Shown here piece after piece: positions 1 to 7,685 of a DNA stretch of 38,511 nucleotides. Each line of letters starts with the position of its first letter. The first letter of the stretch is position 1. The stretch is taken from assembly GCA_028286915.1 (NCBI GenBank), contig JAQBQQ010000020.1, positions 1 to 38,511 of the forward strand, read 5' to 3'. Both the position numbers and the translations under genes were made by a program. The stretch comes from Candidatus Peribacteria bacterium (GTDB taxonomy: Bacteria > Patescibacteriota > Gracilibacteria > Peribacterales > Peribacteraceae). The notes below the pieces were generated by a model that was not told the DNA's origin, ran no database searches, and saw only the letters and a list, made by a program, of their open reading frames with translations.

Positions 1-239
1 GTGAAGTGTTTCTTTAAGGTGATTCATAGAAAGAGCTGTACCAGATAATGGGAGCGGGAGTATGAGCCTGTAGAAAACCGTCAGCAAGGTGACAGACAGG
101 AAATTCTAGTGCAGGGTATCAGTAGTATGAAGAGTTGACCAGCCTTCGCCAACTCATTTTATTCCAGCCCTGTTTAGGGCTACGGCCCTGAAAGAGCCCC
201 TTTGGAGCTGGCGAGAAACTGAGAATTACAGGGCATTTA
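1..239. other. Non-coding stretch with possible structured RNA
   Basis: No open frame of useful length crosses this segment. On the + strand it holds a 5-bp hairpin at 176-189 with a UACG tetraloop closed by C-G, an UNCG-type loop typical of structured RNAs. TCGCCA at 146-151 can pair with TGGCGA at 209-214 around it. A second hairpin is possible near 91-110 (GTCA/TGAC). I do not recognise RNase P RNA, tmRNA, SRP RNA or a group I or II intron core. It may be the 3' part of an RNA starting before the window, or simply intergenic DNA. Confidence 0.3.
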
Positions 240-269
240 TTGGACGGATATATTTTTTTATAGTATAAT
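240..269 (+). promoter_or_regulatory. Promoter of the 276 gene (leaderless)
   Basis: TTGGAC at 240-245 and a perfect TATAAT at 264-269 are 18 nt apart. Transcription should begin about 7 nt after the -10, which is the ATG at 276, so the mRNA is expected to lack a 5' leader and a ribosome binding site. Confidence 0.7.
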
Positions 270-275
270 AATTAC

Positions 276-764
276 ATGATTACACCTGAAGCCCCACAAG
301 ATGATTTGGAACCGGTTGGTTTTGAACCTGATGTGAACATACCTACTGATGATACCTCAGCCGCCGTTCAGTTTCTTTTAAACTTAGAAACCATTGAAGA
401 TGCAACGAACAGGCAGGTTCTTGCAGACGCACTGGCAGTGTTGAATAATCCTCCTGATAATGTAAAGCTCATTCAATGGCACGCTGCCAATGTTTCGATG
501 ATCGATGCTGAGTATGGTATGGCAGGCGAGGAAACTCCATTGGAAGTAAACATTATTCATAGTCGTTTACTCACGCTCGAAGGCAGATATCTGATAGCTT
601 CGATTAAAGAAAAAATTGAAAGTGGTTCTTTCGATATGGCCGAAGTTCAGAAACTACTGGGCAAAGCTTTGCTTTACGGCAGACAGCTCGAGAGAGGACT
701 TGAAAAGGATGCTACGTTTTTGAAAGAGGCAGAAGAACTGGAACAGCGTATCAAGGCTCTTTAA
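276..764 (+). CDS. Hypothetical acidic protein, 162 aa
   Basis: I do not recognise a family. The N-terminal 30 residues are acidic and proline-rich and look disordered. The rest reads as amphipathic helix with many E, L, A and K residues and no signal peptide or membrane segment, so it is probably cytosolic. The ATG lies about 7 nt after a strong TATAAT box, which fixes the start and implies leaderless translation. It converges with the lipoprotein gene whose stop is only 7 nt away, with no obvious terminator between them. Confidence 0.75.
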   Translation: MITPEAPQDDLEPVGFEPDVNIPTDDTSAAVQFLLNLETIEDATNRQVLADALAVLNNPPDNVKLIQWHAANVSMIDAEYGMAGEETPLEVNIIHSRLLTLEGRYLIASIKEKIESGSFDMAEVQKLLGKALLYGRQLERGLEKDATFLKEAEELEQRIKAL

Positions 765-771
765 GTCGTGC

Positions 772-1452
772 CTACTTCACCGGCACATACTGCGTGTGCA
801 AACCTACATTCACGTCATCAGCAAAAATATTGGCAATGACCATGGAAGGCACGTTGGAAATAATAATGACATCTTCCGGTTTTACTTTATTGACAGCCAT
901 GCTGGACACGAGCTTGTTGCGGACGAAGATGCCGATTGTTTTCCCTTGGTTCTGTTTGAATACCATTGCCAGTATGTCGCGGCCGGCCTGGGTAAAGTCC
1001 AGGCGTACTTCTGCTTTGGCGGAACCGGGCATGGGGGCGGCTGTCACCCATTCCAGATCCTTCTCCGTAATACCCGTTTCGCGGAAACCGATGGAGCCGG
1101 CTTTTTGTTCTACGGTAATATCCGCCGTGGCTACCGGCGCCTCTTCCATAATACGAAACTTAAAACCGGATGTGAGCACATCATCCAATGTTTTTTTTGA
1201 TGCGGCGTCCGGCAATGTAAATGTAAGGACAGGATCGGCTTTTCCGGTATCCAGATTTTCTTTCTGTGCCGTTTTCCCCATGCTCTCCAAAACACGCTCA
1301 GCCACGCGTTTGCTGGCGCTTATGAGCTCGGTTTTTTTGGCAGCATCCTGTATGTCCAGCTTAAGGCTGTATTTTGCCATGTTATCGGCGGATTTTGCGC
1401 CGCATGCGACCAGAAAGACAGTGAGTGATGCGGCAATGAGGATTTTTTTCAT
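772..1452 (-). CDS. Lipoprotein with SecD P1-like head domain
   Basis: The N-terminus is a clear lipoprotein signal: a KK n-region, a hydrophobic core and the lipobox LVAC, giving lipidation at Cys17. The mature part resembles the periplasmic P1/head region of SecD. A segment of the type VRLDFTQAGRDI is followed by a GKTIGIFVRNKLVSS-like strand pair and an ISN..S...A..IFADDVNVG ending, matching the SecD pattern of substrate-binding head and final A..la..l..G helix. The SecD transmembrane part is absent; the protein is 226 aa. Known SecDF P1 heads bind emerging preproteins outside the membrane. A similar chaperone-like role for this free lipoprotein is inference. Confidence 0.65.
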   Translation of the reverse strand: MKKILIAASLTVFLVACGAKSADNMAKYSLKLDIQDAAKKTELISASKRVAERVLESMGKTAQKENLDTGKADPVLTFTLPDAASKKTLDDVLTSGFKFRIMEEAPVATADITVEQKAGSIGFRETGITEKDLEWVTAAPMPGSAKAEVRLDFTQAGRDILAMVFKQNQGKTIGIFVRNKLVSSMAVNKVKPEDVIIISNVPSMVIANIFADDVNVGLHTQYVPVK

Positions 1453-1533
1453 GGGTGGATGATACTGAATAAGGAATGGAAATCAAACCTTCCTTACGTT
1501 ATATGAATCATTGTACCGATCTATGTTTGTGAA

Positions 1534-1854
1534 TTAAGCTTTTGCATTGCCTCTTTTTTGAAGAAAAGAAACGACAAGGCAGGTAATTATAAATGGTAGT
1601 ACATACGCAAATCCATAGAATAACAAATAACCAATCACTGTTTGTAGACCATGAGTACATCTTACGGATAATCCACCTATTCCATCAATTGACGGCTGCT
1701 TATAAAGGCCTATCCATTTAATTAGTGGATCATAAAAGCAGTAACCTTGCTGGCCATGCTCAATAACGCTGAAACAAAGGGTCCGCCATATGATTGTTAT
1801 TATAACAGCCCAGACAATCATTAGGCTTGATGACTTTGATTTTGGCATGCTCAT
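1534..1854 (-). CDS. Small membrane protein, 106 aa
   Basis: Unrecognised. It has two likely membrane helices, around residues 11-31 and 72-97, separated by a loop with three cysteines, an aromatic-rich stretch and several glycines. The C-terminus is basic. It lies 33 nt downstream of the nucleotidyltransferase stop on the same strand, so it may be the last gene of that leftward transcript. No Shine-Dalgarno sequence is visible before the ATG. Its base composition is more A+T-rich than its neighbours. It could be a poorly conserved gene or a recent arrival. Confidence 0.5.
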   Translation of the reverse strand: MSMPKSKSSSLMIVWAVIITIIWRTLCFSVIEHGQQGYCFYDPLIKWIGLYKQPSIDGIGGLSVRCTHGLQTVIGYLLFYGFAYVLPFIITCLVVSFLQKRGNAKA

Positions 1855-1887
1855 AAGTTACTGGCTTCTTCGTTTATTATCAATTCA

Positions 1888-2847
1888 TCACATTTTTCTT
1901 TCCAGCATTGTCCCTTTGCGGATCATTTTCCCCTGCAAATCCACGTTTGTCAGCTGGCAGCCTTCGTCTATAACGCAGTTCCGCAGGACGCAGTTTTGTA
2001 TGCGGCAGTCTGTAAATATGACGCAGTCGTGCAGGTTACTGGCTGCCACGGTGCTTTTTTCATCAATAAATACGCAGCCGTATGTTTCGGACTCCGTGAG
2101 GCTGGCCGAATCGTGCGTTATTGTTTTGGTACCTATGAGCAGACGGTGTGCATCTAAATACGAAGAGAATGAGCCGATATCCAGCCATGGTTCCGTAAAC
2201 GTAAAACATTCAACGCGGAAATTTTTCTGCAGGAATTCTTCAAAAATACCGCCCACGTTATCCGGGTGCCGCTCGGCGTAATCAAGTAACAGCGGAATAT
2301 GAACTTTCGGAATAACGCAGCAGCCGGTGGAGACAATACTGGTCTTTGGTTCCTTTGGTTTTTCCTCGAACATCAGAATATTTTTCGTATCGTTCGGGTC
2401 CAGTATTACTGTACCAAATGCCGATGCCTTGGCCTTGTCGCCTATATCAAACGCGGCCAGCAGCGGAATATCAGTTGTATATTTTTCCAGAAAATCCTCC
2501 ATGGCAAAACCCAAATAGTTATCGCCGGTGAGAAGTAATATATCGTCATCTATTTTTTTATTGATAATCCATTCGCGGGTTGCACCCAGCGCGCCGAGTT
2601 TGTGGTCATCATGTCTGGTGTCTTCAATAAGTAATTCTACTTTTCTATCAAGCGTGGCAATCCAGTCCTCAAACTGTTTTTGGAATGCTGCATTGGTGCT
2701 GATGGTAACCGGAACGCCCGCCGGTATTTTTTCCACCAGATATTCCACTATCGGTTTACCGGCTATAGGCAGCAGCGGTTTGGCTCTGGTTTCCGTGAGT
2801 GGCCAGAGACGGGTGGCGAAACCGCCGGCGAGAATGAAGGCGTGCAC
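1888..2847 (-). CDS. Sugar-1-phosphate nucleotidyltransferase with LbH tail
   Basis: This enzyme family forms NDP-sugars from a sugar-1-phosphate and an NTP in the cytosol. The signature AFILAGG-ATRLWPLT...KPLLPIAGKP lies at the extreme N-terminus, and LLLTGDN carries the metal-binding Asp. The C-terminal 80 residues (TYGCVFIDEKSTV...NCVIDEGC) are a left-handed beta-helix of hexapeptide type, as in GlmU and mannose-1-phosphate guanylyltransferases. I chose the GTG at 2847, which puts the glycine loop six residues from the start. A TTG at 2907 would add a PNPNPNP tract that only translates the repeat upstream. It is the third gene of a leftward set with a membrane sugar-transferase-like protein, so a role in surface polysaccharide is likely. 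Exact sugar unknown. Confidence 0.8.
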   Translation of the reverse strand: MHAFILAGGFATRLWPLTETRAKPLLPIAGKPIVEYLVEKIPAGVPVTISTNAAFQKQFEDWIATLDRKVELLIEDTRHDDHKLGALGATREWIINKKIDDDILLLTGDNYLGFAMEDFLEKYTTDIPLLAAFDIGDKAKASAFGTVILDPNDTKNILMFEEKPKEPKTSIVSTGCCVIPKVHIPLLLDYAERHPDNVGGIFEEFLQKNFRVECFTFTEPWLDIGSFSSYLDAHRLLIGTKTITHDSASLTESETYGCVFIDEKSTVAASNLHDCVIFTDCRIQNCVLRNCVIDEGCQLTNVDLQGKMIRKGTMLERKM

Positions 2848-2851
2848 TGTA

Positions 2852-2871
2852 GGGTTGGGGTTAGGGTTGGG
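2852..2871 (+). repeat. Family A G-rich repeat (GGGTTGGGGTTA type)
   Basis: The 20-nt unit GGGTTGGGGTTAGGGTTGGG sits directly in front of the nucleotidyltransferase GTG start. It is identical to the reverse complement of 30516-30535, beside the four-helix-bundle gene. Four G-runs make it G-quadruplex-capable. Here it stands alone, without a second arm. Confidence 0.75.
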
Positions 2872-2916
2872 ATATAGCCCTTTTCCATTCTCAAAAATTA
2901 ATAACAAAAGGGAAAT

Positions 2917-3819
2917 TTACTGGAAAAACCAGCGCAGCATGTTGCTTTGCTTTGGGCTTACCATGGTCACGCCGCGGCCTTCCAGGGTTTCCAGCGTTTC
3001 GTTGCCTTCCACAATACCGAAGACCGATGGCAGAACCAGATAGTTGATATTGCGGTTTTTGCAGACGCTGATGAGATTGATAGTATGTTCCATATCCGAG
3101 CACTGGATAAGATGGGTGATTTTATAGGTGTCCAGTGTCTCCTCCAGCTTGTTCAGTTTGCCCAGTACCGGCACGCCGCATATATCTTTTTCTTTGGCGC
3201 CGGTGCCGTCCAGTATGGCAACCGGTTTTAGGGGATTCTTTTTGGCATAGAGCAGTTCAATCAGCTTTGTTGATTCTCTGGTGACGCCGACAATGAGTGT
3301 CGGGAACTGTGCCGGATCTTTCCAGAGAACGGAGCGAAGAATCTGCTCGTACGCTATATGCCACGCAATGGTAAGAACTGAGCTGATGAGGAGAGCCTGG
3401 AAGAGCAGCAGGCGGCTGAAGAAGAGGCCGAACAGAAAGTAATACGTAAGCGCAAAAAGCGCAGTGCCTACCAGACAGGCGTAGACAATATAGGCAATAC
3501 TGCGGATGCCGGCCTGGCGCCGGGTAATACTGAAGGAGCGCGTTGTTATAAGAACTATCAGCCAGAACGGGACGGTAAGAAGAGCAACGCTTAAGTGCGG
3601 CATCAGCGGGAAATCCGATGACAGAATCCAGCCGACACGGATGAAGTATGCCAGGACGTAGGCTGCCACAAAGACAACAGCATCGCTGATGAGCCAGAAA
3701 ATGAGGAGAGCCGTGTAGCGCATGGGGAGATTGTACAGCGTGTTGGGAGTGATGCCAGTATGGTAAAAGAGGAGAAAATCATATTGGTTTCTTATGCTTT
3801 GCCCGCCTTCGTTTCTCAC
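2917..3819 (-). CDS. Polyprenyl glycosylphosphotransferase-like protein lacking catalytic domain
   Basis: Four hydrophobic helices fill residues 34-160. They are followed by a Rossmann-like CoA_binding_3-type domain (PTLIVGVTRESTKLIELL..., then CGVPVLGKL and ITHLIQC), the arrangement found at the front of WbaP/CpsE-type initiating sugar-phosphate transferases and of CapD/PglF. Those proteins continue with a catalytic domain of about 200 residues; this one stops after NMLRWFFQ at 300 aa. The GTG at 3819 overlaps the upstream TGA as GTGA, favouring translational coupling; an ATG at 3723 would give 268 aa. It may be a scaffold or regulatory subunit, or a truncated gene. Function uncertain. Confidence 0.6.
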   Translation of the reverse strand: MRNEGGQSIRNQYDFLLFYHTGITPNTLYNLPMRYTALLIFWLISDAVVFVAAYVLAYFIRVGWILSSDFPLMPHLSVALLTVPFWLIVLITTRSFSITRRQAGIRSIAYIVYACLVGTALFALTYYFLFGLFFSRLLLFQALLISSVLTIAWHIAYEQILRSVLWKDPAQFPTLIVGVTRESTKLIELLYAKKNPLKPVAILDGTGAKEKDICGVPVLGKLNKLEETLDTYKITHLIQCSDMEHTINLISVCKNRNINYLVLPSVFGIVEGNETLETLEGRGVTMVSPKQSNMLRWFFQ

Positions 3820-4715
3820 AATAGTTTTTCCATTCGATGTATCATTGCTGCCAGCGATCCAATAGCTGTTGCCGGAATGCGCGTGGAATCCCAGGGCAGT
3901 TTTTTGCCGTCGTCTGGCATGGTGCCTTTGCCGATTTCTTCGGTGACGGGCATGTGCGCGTCCGCCCAGGCGAGCTGCTCGGCCAGAATAGGGTTGGTTT
4001 TGGCGCGCTCGCGGAATGCATCCCTCTGGAAGAGGCGGTAGTTGATGGTTTCGGCGGTGTATTCAAATACGTCGGTTTTGGCGTAGCCCGTCACAAAGTC
4101 GCTGTCTTTGCAGCGGCTGTTCCGGACATTCGCGCTCTGGAAACAAATGCGGTATAGGCCCAGGCTGGGGTCATCGTTGTAGACGGGGTCGCTGCCGTCG
4201 CTGAATTCGCTGGTGCCGCTGGCCGGCGTGCCGGTTAGGCAGCCGAGGTCATAAAAATGTCCCAGTAGTTCGTGGCCCAGGAGTTGCGCGAACTCCTGCA
4301 GCGTGCCGGCGCCCGAGATAATAACTGTGGATTTGCCGGCAAGGCCGCGCTGCGTCGGGTTATCGTACCGCACGTAGAAGCTTTTAAGGTTGGCTGCGCA
4401 GTTGTTTGGCATCAGGCGGAGTAGCGTATCGGCAATCATTTTCTGGTCTTCATGAATACCCGGCTGATTCACGACGGGTAATATGGCTGGCTCAACTGTT
4501 GCCATGGTGGCCTGCAGACTGAGTGTCGTCGTCTTCTTCCTGCCGGCAAGTGCCGGGGTAACCTGTATAGCTACCAATTTCTTCTTTACCGCAGCCTGAG
4601 TGGCATGAAACGAAGTATCTATTTGGCTGTTCCTGCTTGCCCTTTCGCCTGTGTCTGCTAGAATCCCGTGCAGTTGAAGGGAAATCGTCAAGACACCAAG
4701 GAGGAAGCCAGCCAA
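3816..4715 (-). CDS. Putative secreted or anchored zinc metallopeptidase
   Basis: A hydrophobic N-terminal segment (AGFLLGVLTISLQL) suggests export or anchoring. Residues 148-153 read HELLGH, a classic HExxH zinc site, and a helix with FEYTAETINYRL (Glu222) could give the third ligand, as in gluzincins. Four cysteines outside the site suggest disulfides and an extracellular location. The family is not recognised. The listed start is TTG with no Shine-Dalgarno; no ATG precedes it in frame, and upstream codons would supply a basic n-region, so the start is uncertain. It is the first gene of the leftward set and overlaps the next by 4 nt. Confidence 0.55.
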   Translation of the reverse strand: MAGFLLGVLTISLQLHGILADTGERASRNSQIDTSFHATQAAVKKKLVAIQVTPALAGRKKTTTLSLQATMATVEPAILPVVNQPGIHEDQKMIADTLLRLMPNNCAANLKSFYVRYDNPTQRGLAGKSTVIISGAGTLQEFAQLLGHELLGHFYDLGCLTGTPASGTSEFSDGSDPVYNDDPSLGLYRICFQSANVRNSRCKDSDFVTGYAKTDVFEYTAETINYRLFQRDAFRERAKTNPILAEQLAWADAHMPVTEEIGKGTMPDDGKKLPWDSTRIPATAIGSLAAMIHRMEKLL

Positions 4716-4763
4716 TGAAAGGTGAGGGCGTTTCAGGATCAGGTGTAATAAAAGTGTATATTT

Positions 4764-4769
4764 ATACTA
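4764..4769 (+). promoter_or_regulatory. Possible -10 box of the rlmD-type gene
   Basis: TATACT lies 13 nt before the ATG at 4783, which would give a leader of only about 7 nt. No convincing -35 was found. The site is in the 67-nt divergent gap with the 4715 gene. Confidence 0.35.
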
Positions 4770-4782
4770 TATCATTAACTAA

Positions 4783-6237
4783 ATGTCAACTATTCTTGCT
4801 CCGTCTGTCGCCCCCGGGCAGCAGCATACGGTTACTATCGAAAAATTAACGTTTGGCGGTTCCGGCTTGACCCATATTGGTACATTGCCTGTATTTGTGA
4901 CCGATTCCATTCCCGGCCAGCAGCTGGAAATTGTTATAACCAAATTCAAGGATTCCTACGCCGAGGCGAAGGTGAAAAAAGTCCTCAAGAAAGCCAAAGA
5001 TGAAATACAGCCGCGTTGTCCGCATTTCCACGACTGCGGCGGCTGCGTGTGGCAGAACCTGCCCTACGATAAGCAGATTTCCTACAAAGAGGACATTGTC
5101 CGTGAAACACTCATGCACGTAACGCCTGTTGATGAGTCCGAGCGTAAAACGCTTGGCGGCCGCGTGCTGAATATTGTCCCCAGCCCGCAGGTATTTTACT
5201 ACCGCAATAAAATGGAGCTGAGTTTCGGGTACCAGATTATGCGCAGCGAGGAGCAGAACGGACGACGTATTTACATTGATGAAAACCCGTCCGTCGGCCT
5301 GCATCAGCCGGGAGAGTGGAGTACGGTACTGCCTATTACGGAGTGTCATTTATACGATGAACAGATGAGTATGCTGCTGTCTGATGTCCGCCGTTTTATG
5401 GAGCAGACGCACTTGTCGGTGTACAACCCGAAAACCCAGAAGGGGATGCTGCGTACATTGCTGCTGCGGAGGGGCGTGCATACCGGCGAGCAGATGATCT
5501 GCTTTATGGTGAATGCGCGGAAGAAAGAACTGGAGCCGTTGTTCCAGAGCTTCATGCGTGCCTTCGGCGGCCGCCCGCACCTGGCATCACTGTTGATTGT
5601 GGAACATACCGGCGGTAGCGAGCGGCCGGAACTGCCAAAAATTCATACGCTTGTTGGCAAGCCGACCATTACCGAGCGTCTGTTCGATTTGAATTTTGAA
5701 ATTTCGCCGTTCTCATTCTTCCAGACCAATACGCTTGGAGCGGAGAAGCTCTACAGAGCCATTGCGGAGGCAGCGGATTTAACACAGCGCGATACGGTGC
5801 TGGATTTGTACTGCGGCATGGGGACTATTGGCCAGTATCTGGCTCGCTTCTGCCATAAAGTGGTGGGTGTGGAAAGTCATCCGTCGGCTATTGATGATGC
5901 GCTCAAGAGTGCCGGGCGGAACAAGGTGGCAAACATCAGCTTTTATAAAGGCCGCGCGGAGCAGGTACTGTTGCAGCAGCTCAAGCCGGGTGGAAAGTAT
6001 ACGTTTGATGTAATCATAGTGGATCCGCCACGCGCGGGTTTGCACCCGAAAGCCCGTGAGGCCGTTATTGCCCACGCGCCAAAGCGGATTGTGTATGTGT
6101 CCTGTAATACGGCTACCTTTGCCCGCGACCTGGGTGAATTCCTCAAGCAGGGCTATGAACTCCGCACGGTGCAGCCGGTGGACCTGTTCCCGCACACAGC
6201 GCATATAGAAACGGTGGCGTTGTTGCAGAAAAAGTAG
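4783..6237 (+). CDS. rlmD: 23S rRNA (uracil-C5)-methyltransferase, RlmD/RumA type
   Basis: The 484-aa protein has the full TrmA/RumA plan. An N-terminal TRAM-like domain covers residues 12-68. A 4Fe-4S cluster site has Cys79, Cys85 and Cys88 (CPHFHDCGGC), with Cys188 a likely fourth ligand. The SAM-binding DLYCGMGTIG is at 341-350, the catalytic DPPRAGL near 414, and the nucleophile Cys441 in YVSCNTATFARDL. It transfers a methyl group to C5 of a uracil in 23S rRNA. Whether it modifies U1939, U747 or both cannot be read from sequence. It is followed by a hairpin-forming repeat and then rlmH, a second 23S modification gene. Confidence 0.88.
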   Translation: MSTILAPSVAPGQQHTVTIEKLTFGGSGLTHIGTLPVFVTDSIPGQQLEIVITKFKDSYAEAKVKKVLKKAKDEIQPRCPHFHDCGGCVWQNLPYDKQISYKEDIVRETLMHVTPVDESERKTLGGRVLNIVPSPQVFYYRNKMELSFGYQIMRSEEQNGRRIYIDENPSVGLHQPGEWSTVLPITECHLYDEQMSMLLSDVRRFMEQTHLSVYNPKTQKGMLRTLLLRRGVHTGEQMICFMVNARKKELEPLFQSFMRAFGGRPHLASLLIVEHTGGSERPELPKIHTLVGKPTITERLFDLNFEISPFSFFQTNTLGAEKLYRAIAEAADLTQRDTVLDLYCGMGTIGQYLARFCHKVVGVESHPSAIDDALKSAGRNKVANISFYKGRAEQVLLQQLKPGGKYTFDVIIVDPPRAGLHPKAREAVIAHAPKRIVYVSCNTATFARDLGEFLKQGYELRTVQPVDLFPHTAHIETVALLQKK

Positions 6238-6245
6238 AACAGATG

Positions 6246-6320
6246 ATGAGTTTTGAATTTTGAGTCCTGAGTCTTGAATATTTTTATTTCAAAACTCAAA
6301 ATTCCAGACTCAAGACTCAT
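6246..6320. repeat. Family B inverted repeat (TTGAGT modules)
   Basis: Two 35-nt arms, 6246-6280 and 6286-6320, are inverted copies with 25 of 35 positions matching. They are built from modules such as GAGTTTTGAATTTTGAG and GAGTCCTGAGTCTTGA. The transcript would fold into one long imperfect hairpin just after the rlmD-type stop. A sister element is at 37698-37780. It may also act as a terminator. Confidence 0.75.
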
Positions 6321-6362
6321 TCTTGCTGGCTCTTTCTCTGTATACTGCGTAATCTCTGCGTT

Positions 6363-6827
6363 ATGCAGAAGATTGTTTTCCTCTCCCCCGGCCGCGTGAA
6401 AACTTCCTGGATTCAGGAGGGTTGTGACTTGTATATCAAACGCCTCAAGCATGATATTCAGCTGGAAGTAGTGGAAATTCCGCCAAGCAAACAGATAGAT
6501 CCGGTGAAACATGCGGATGATGAATCTGAGCGTTTGCTGGAGAAAGCCAGGAAGTTTGAAGGCGATATCTGGTTGCTCGATGAGCGCGGACAGGGCTTTA
6601 CGTCTTTGGAATTCTCGCAAAAGCTTACGAATGCCAAAGATATCGGCCGGACTATCGTATTTTTACTGGGTGGTGCGTATGGCGTAAATGATACGCTCAA
6701 GAAGGAAGTGAACAGTATTATCCGGCTTTCCGATATGACCTTCCCGCACGAGCTTTGCCAATTGATCTTCTTTGAGCAGCTGTATAGGGCGATTGAGATC
6801 CAAAAGGGAAGTGGCTATCATCACTGA
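6363..6827 (+). CDS. rlmH: 23S rRNA pseudouridine(1915)-N3-methyltransferase RlmH
   Basis: At 154 aa this is the usual RlmH length. It is a SPOUT methyltransferase that methylates pseudouridine 1915 in helix 69 when the 70S ribosome is assembled. Visible signatures are WLLDERGQGFTSLEFS, the SAM knot motif FLLGGAYGV, LSDMTFPHELCQLIFFEQLYRA and the terminal YHH. A TATACT at 6341-6346 is 16 nt before the ATG and could be its -10, giving a leader of about 10 nt; no Shine-Dalgarno is seen. Confidence 0.93.
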   Translation: MQKIVFLSPGRVKTSWIQEGCDLYIKRLKHDIQLEVVEIPPSKQIDPVKHADDESERLLEKARKFEGDIWLLDERGQGFTSLEFSQKLTNAKDIGRTIVFLLGGAYGVNDTLKKEVNSIIRLSDMTFPHELCQLIFFEQLYRAIEIQKGSGYHH

Positions 6828-6926
6828 TATTCTCGGTTATCTTCGTTTGAAAATGTGTTCGGAACGTTATAAAACAGCCACACATAGAGCATGACCGTTT
6901 TAATTTTTCATGATTGAAAATGCACT

Positions 6927-7361
6927 TCAGATGCGTTTCCAGTCTTGCCGGGTAGCGTCCATATTCTTAATTTCCACGAATCCCCATGTTTCTTTGCCGT
7001 TCCGGTTAACTTTCACAATGGTGCCAGCATGTAAGTTGCTTAAAAAATTCTGGTTACTGACCATTGTTACTTCGGTTCCTTTTAGCAGGCTGCCGTCTAT
7101 GTATCCTTTATCGGAAATGAATGGCACATCCCCTGTTACCGTTGTCTTGCAGGCATAATAAGCCGGTGACATGTCCAGTTTTTTCTGCACCCATTCCGGT
7201 ACAATGATGGGATTTTCTATAACGGAATTTATTCTGGCAGCCGTATCCACGCGCGATGTGTCTATGGTTTTTGCTGGTTTTTCTGAGGTAATACGAACTT
7301 CCGGATAGGATACTGGAAGTGCTTCTGCTACCTGGGCATAGGGTGCTCCTGTGTCTGGCAT
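6927..7361 (-). CDS. Hypothetical protein, 144 aa
   Basis: Unrecognised. There is no signal peptide or membrane helix. The first 55 residues are proline- and serine-rich and probably disordered. The C-terminal half (VTMVSNQNFLSNLHAGTIVKVNRNGKETWGFVEIKN) reads as a small all-beta fold, resembling an SH3-like or KOW-like barrel. A textbook promoter lies upstream, so the gene is likely real and well expressed. It stands alone between rlmH and the tRNA-Glu locus. Confidence 0.6.
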   Translation of the reverse strand: MPDTGAPYAQVAEALPVSYPEVRITSEKPAKTIDTSRVDTAARINSVIENPIIVPEWVQKKLDMSPAYYACKTTVTGDVPFISDKGYIDGSLLKGTEVTMVSNQNFLSNLHAGTIVKVNRNGKETWGFVEIKNMDATRQDWKRI

Positions 7362-7388
7362 AGCTGGATGTGGGTAATTATTTTTTAT

Positions 7389-7417
7389 ATTATAAACTAT
7401 TATCTATATATAGTCAA
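7389..7417 (-). promoter_or_regulatory. Sigma-70-type promoter for the 7361 gene
   Basis: On the minus strand TTGACT (7417-7412) and TATAAT (7394-7389) are exactly 17 nt apart. The start point would be near 7382, about 20 nt before the ATG, with no Shine-Dalgarno in the leader. Confidence 0.75.
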
Positions 7418-7526
7418 ATACACAAACGTACGGGTATGCTTCGAAACAGGTTGTCGGTCAGACTAATTATCGTATACTGACGCGGCTTTATGGCTTTATG
7501 GCCACTTGGCAGAGATGCTCATTTTA

Positions 7527-7571
7527 CACACGGCCTCATCGTCCTTCGTCGGGCTCAGGACGATGCTGAGG
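7527..7571 (+). repeat. Partial copy of tRNA-Glu 5' end joined to a hairpin
   Basis: Positions 7527-7543 match 7606-7622, the tRNA-Glu 5' end with 5 nt of flank, at 16 of 17 bases. The copy continues into a hairpin in which CATCGTCCT (7537-7545) pairs with AGGACGATG (7557-7565). The TCCTTCG...CTCAGGACGA hairpin type is a widely dispersed bacterial repeat. Confidence 0.55.
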
Positions 7572-7581
7572 AAGTTGTATC

Positions 7582-7587
7582 TATAAT
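7582..7587 (+). promoter_or_regulatory. -10 box of tRNA-Glu
   Basis: TATAAT lies 23 nt before the tRNA 5' end, so transcription would start about 17 nt upstream of the mature tRNA. No good -35 was seen at the expected distance. Confidence 0.45.
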
Positions 7588-7610
7588 CAGTTCGTTCTTT
7601 ATTATCACAC

Positions 7611-7685
7611 GGCCCCATCGTCTAACGGTTAGGACAGCAGGTTCTCATCCTGCAAATCGGGGTTCGATTCCCCGTGGGGCTGCCA
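7611..7685 (+). tRNA. tRNA-Glu (anticodon CTC)
   Basis: The cloverleaf is complete. The acceptor GGCCCCA pairs with TGGGGCT (one G-U), the anticodon stem is GCAGG/CCTGC with loop TTCTCAT and anticodon CTC, and the T-arm is CGGGG-TTCGATT-CCCCG. CCA is encoded at 7683-7685. The 3' end is repeated at 12142-12153 and the 5' end is partly copied at 7527-7543. Confidence 0.95.

Noticed and set aside
794-1462. Long + strand frame of 222 aa
   Set aside because: It is antisense to the lipoprotein gene, whose signal peptide and SecD-like domain are clear.
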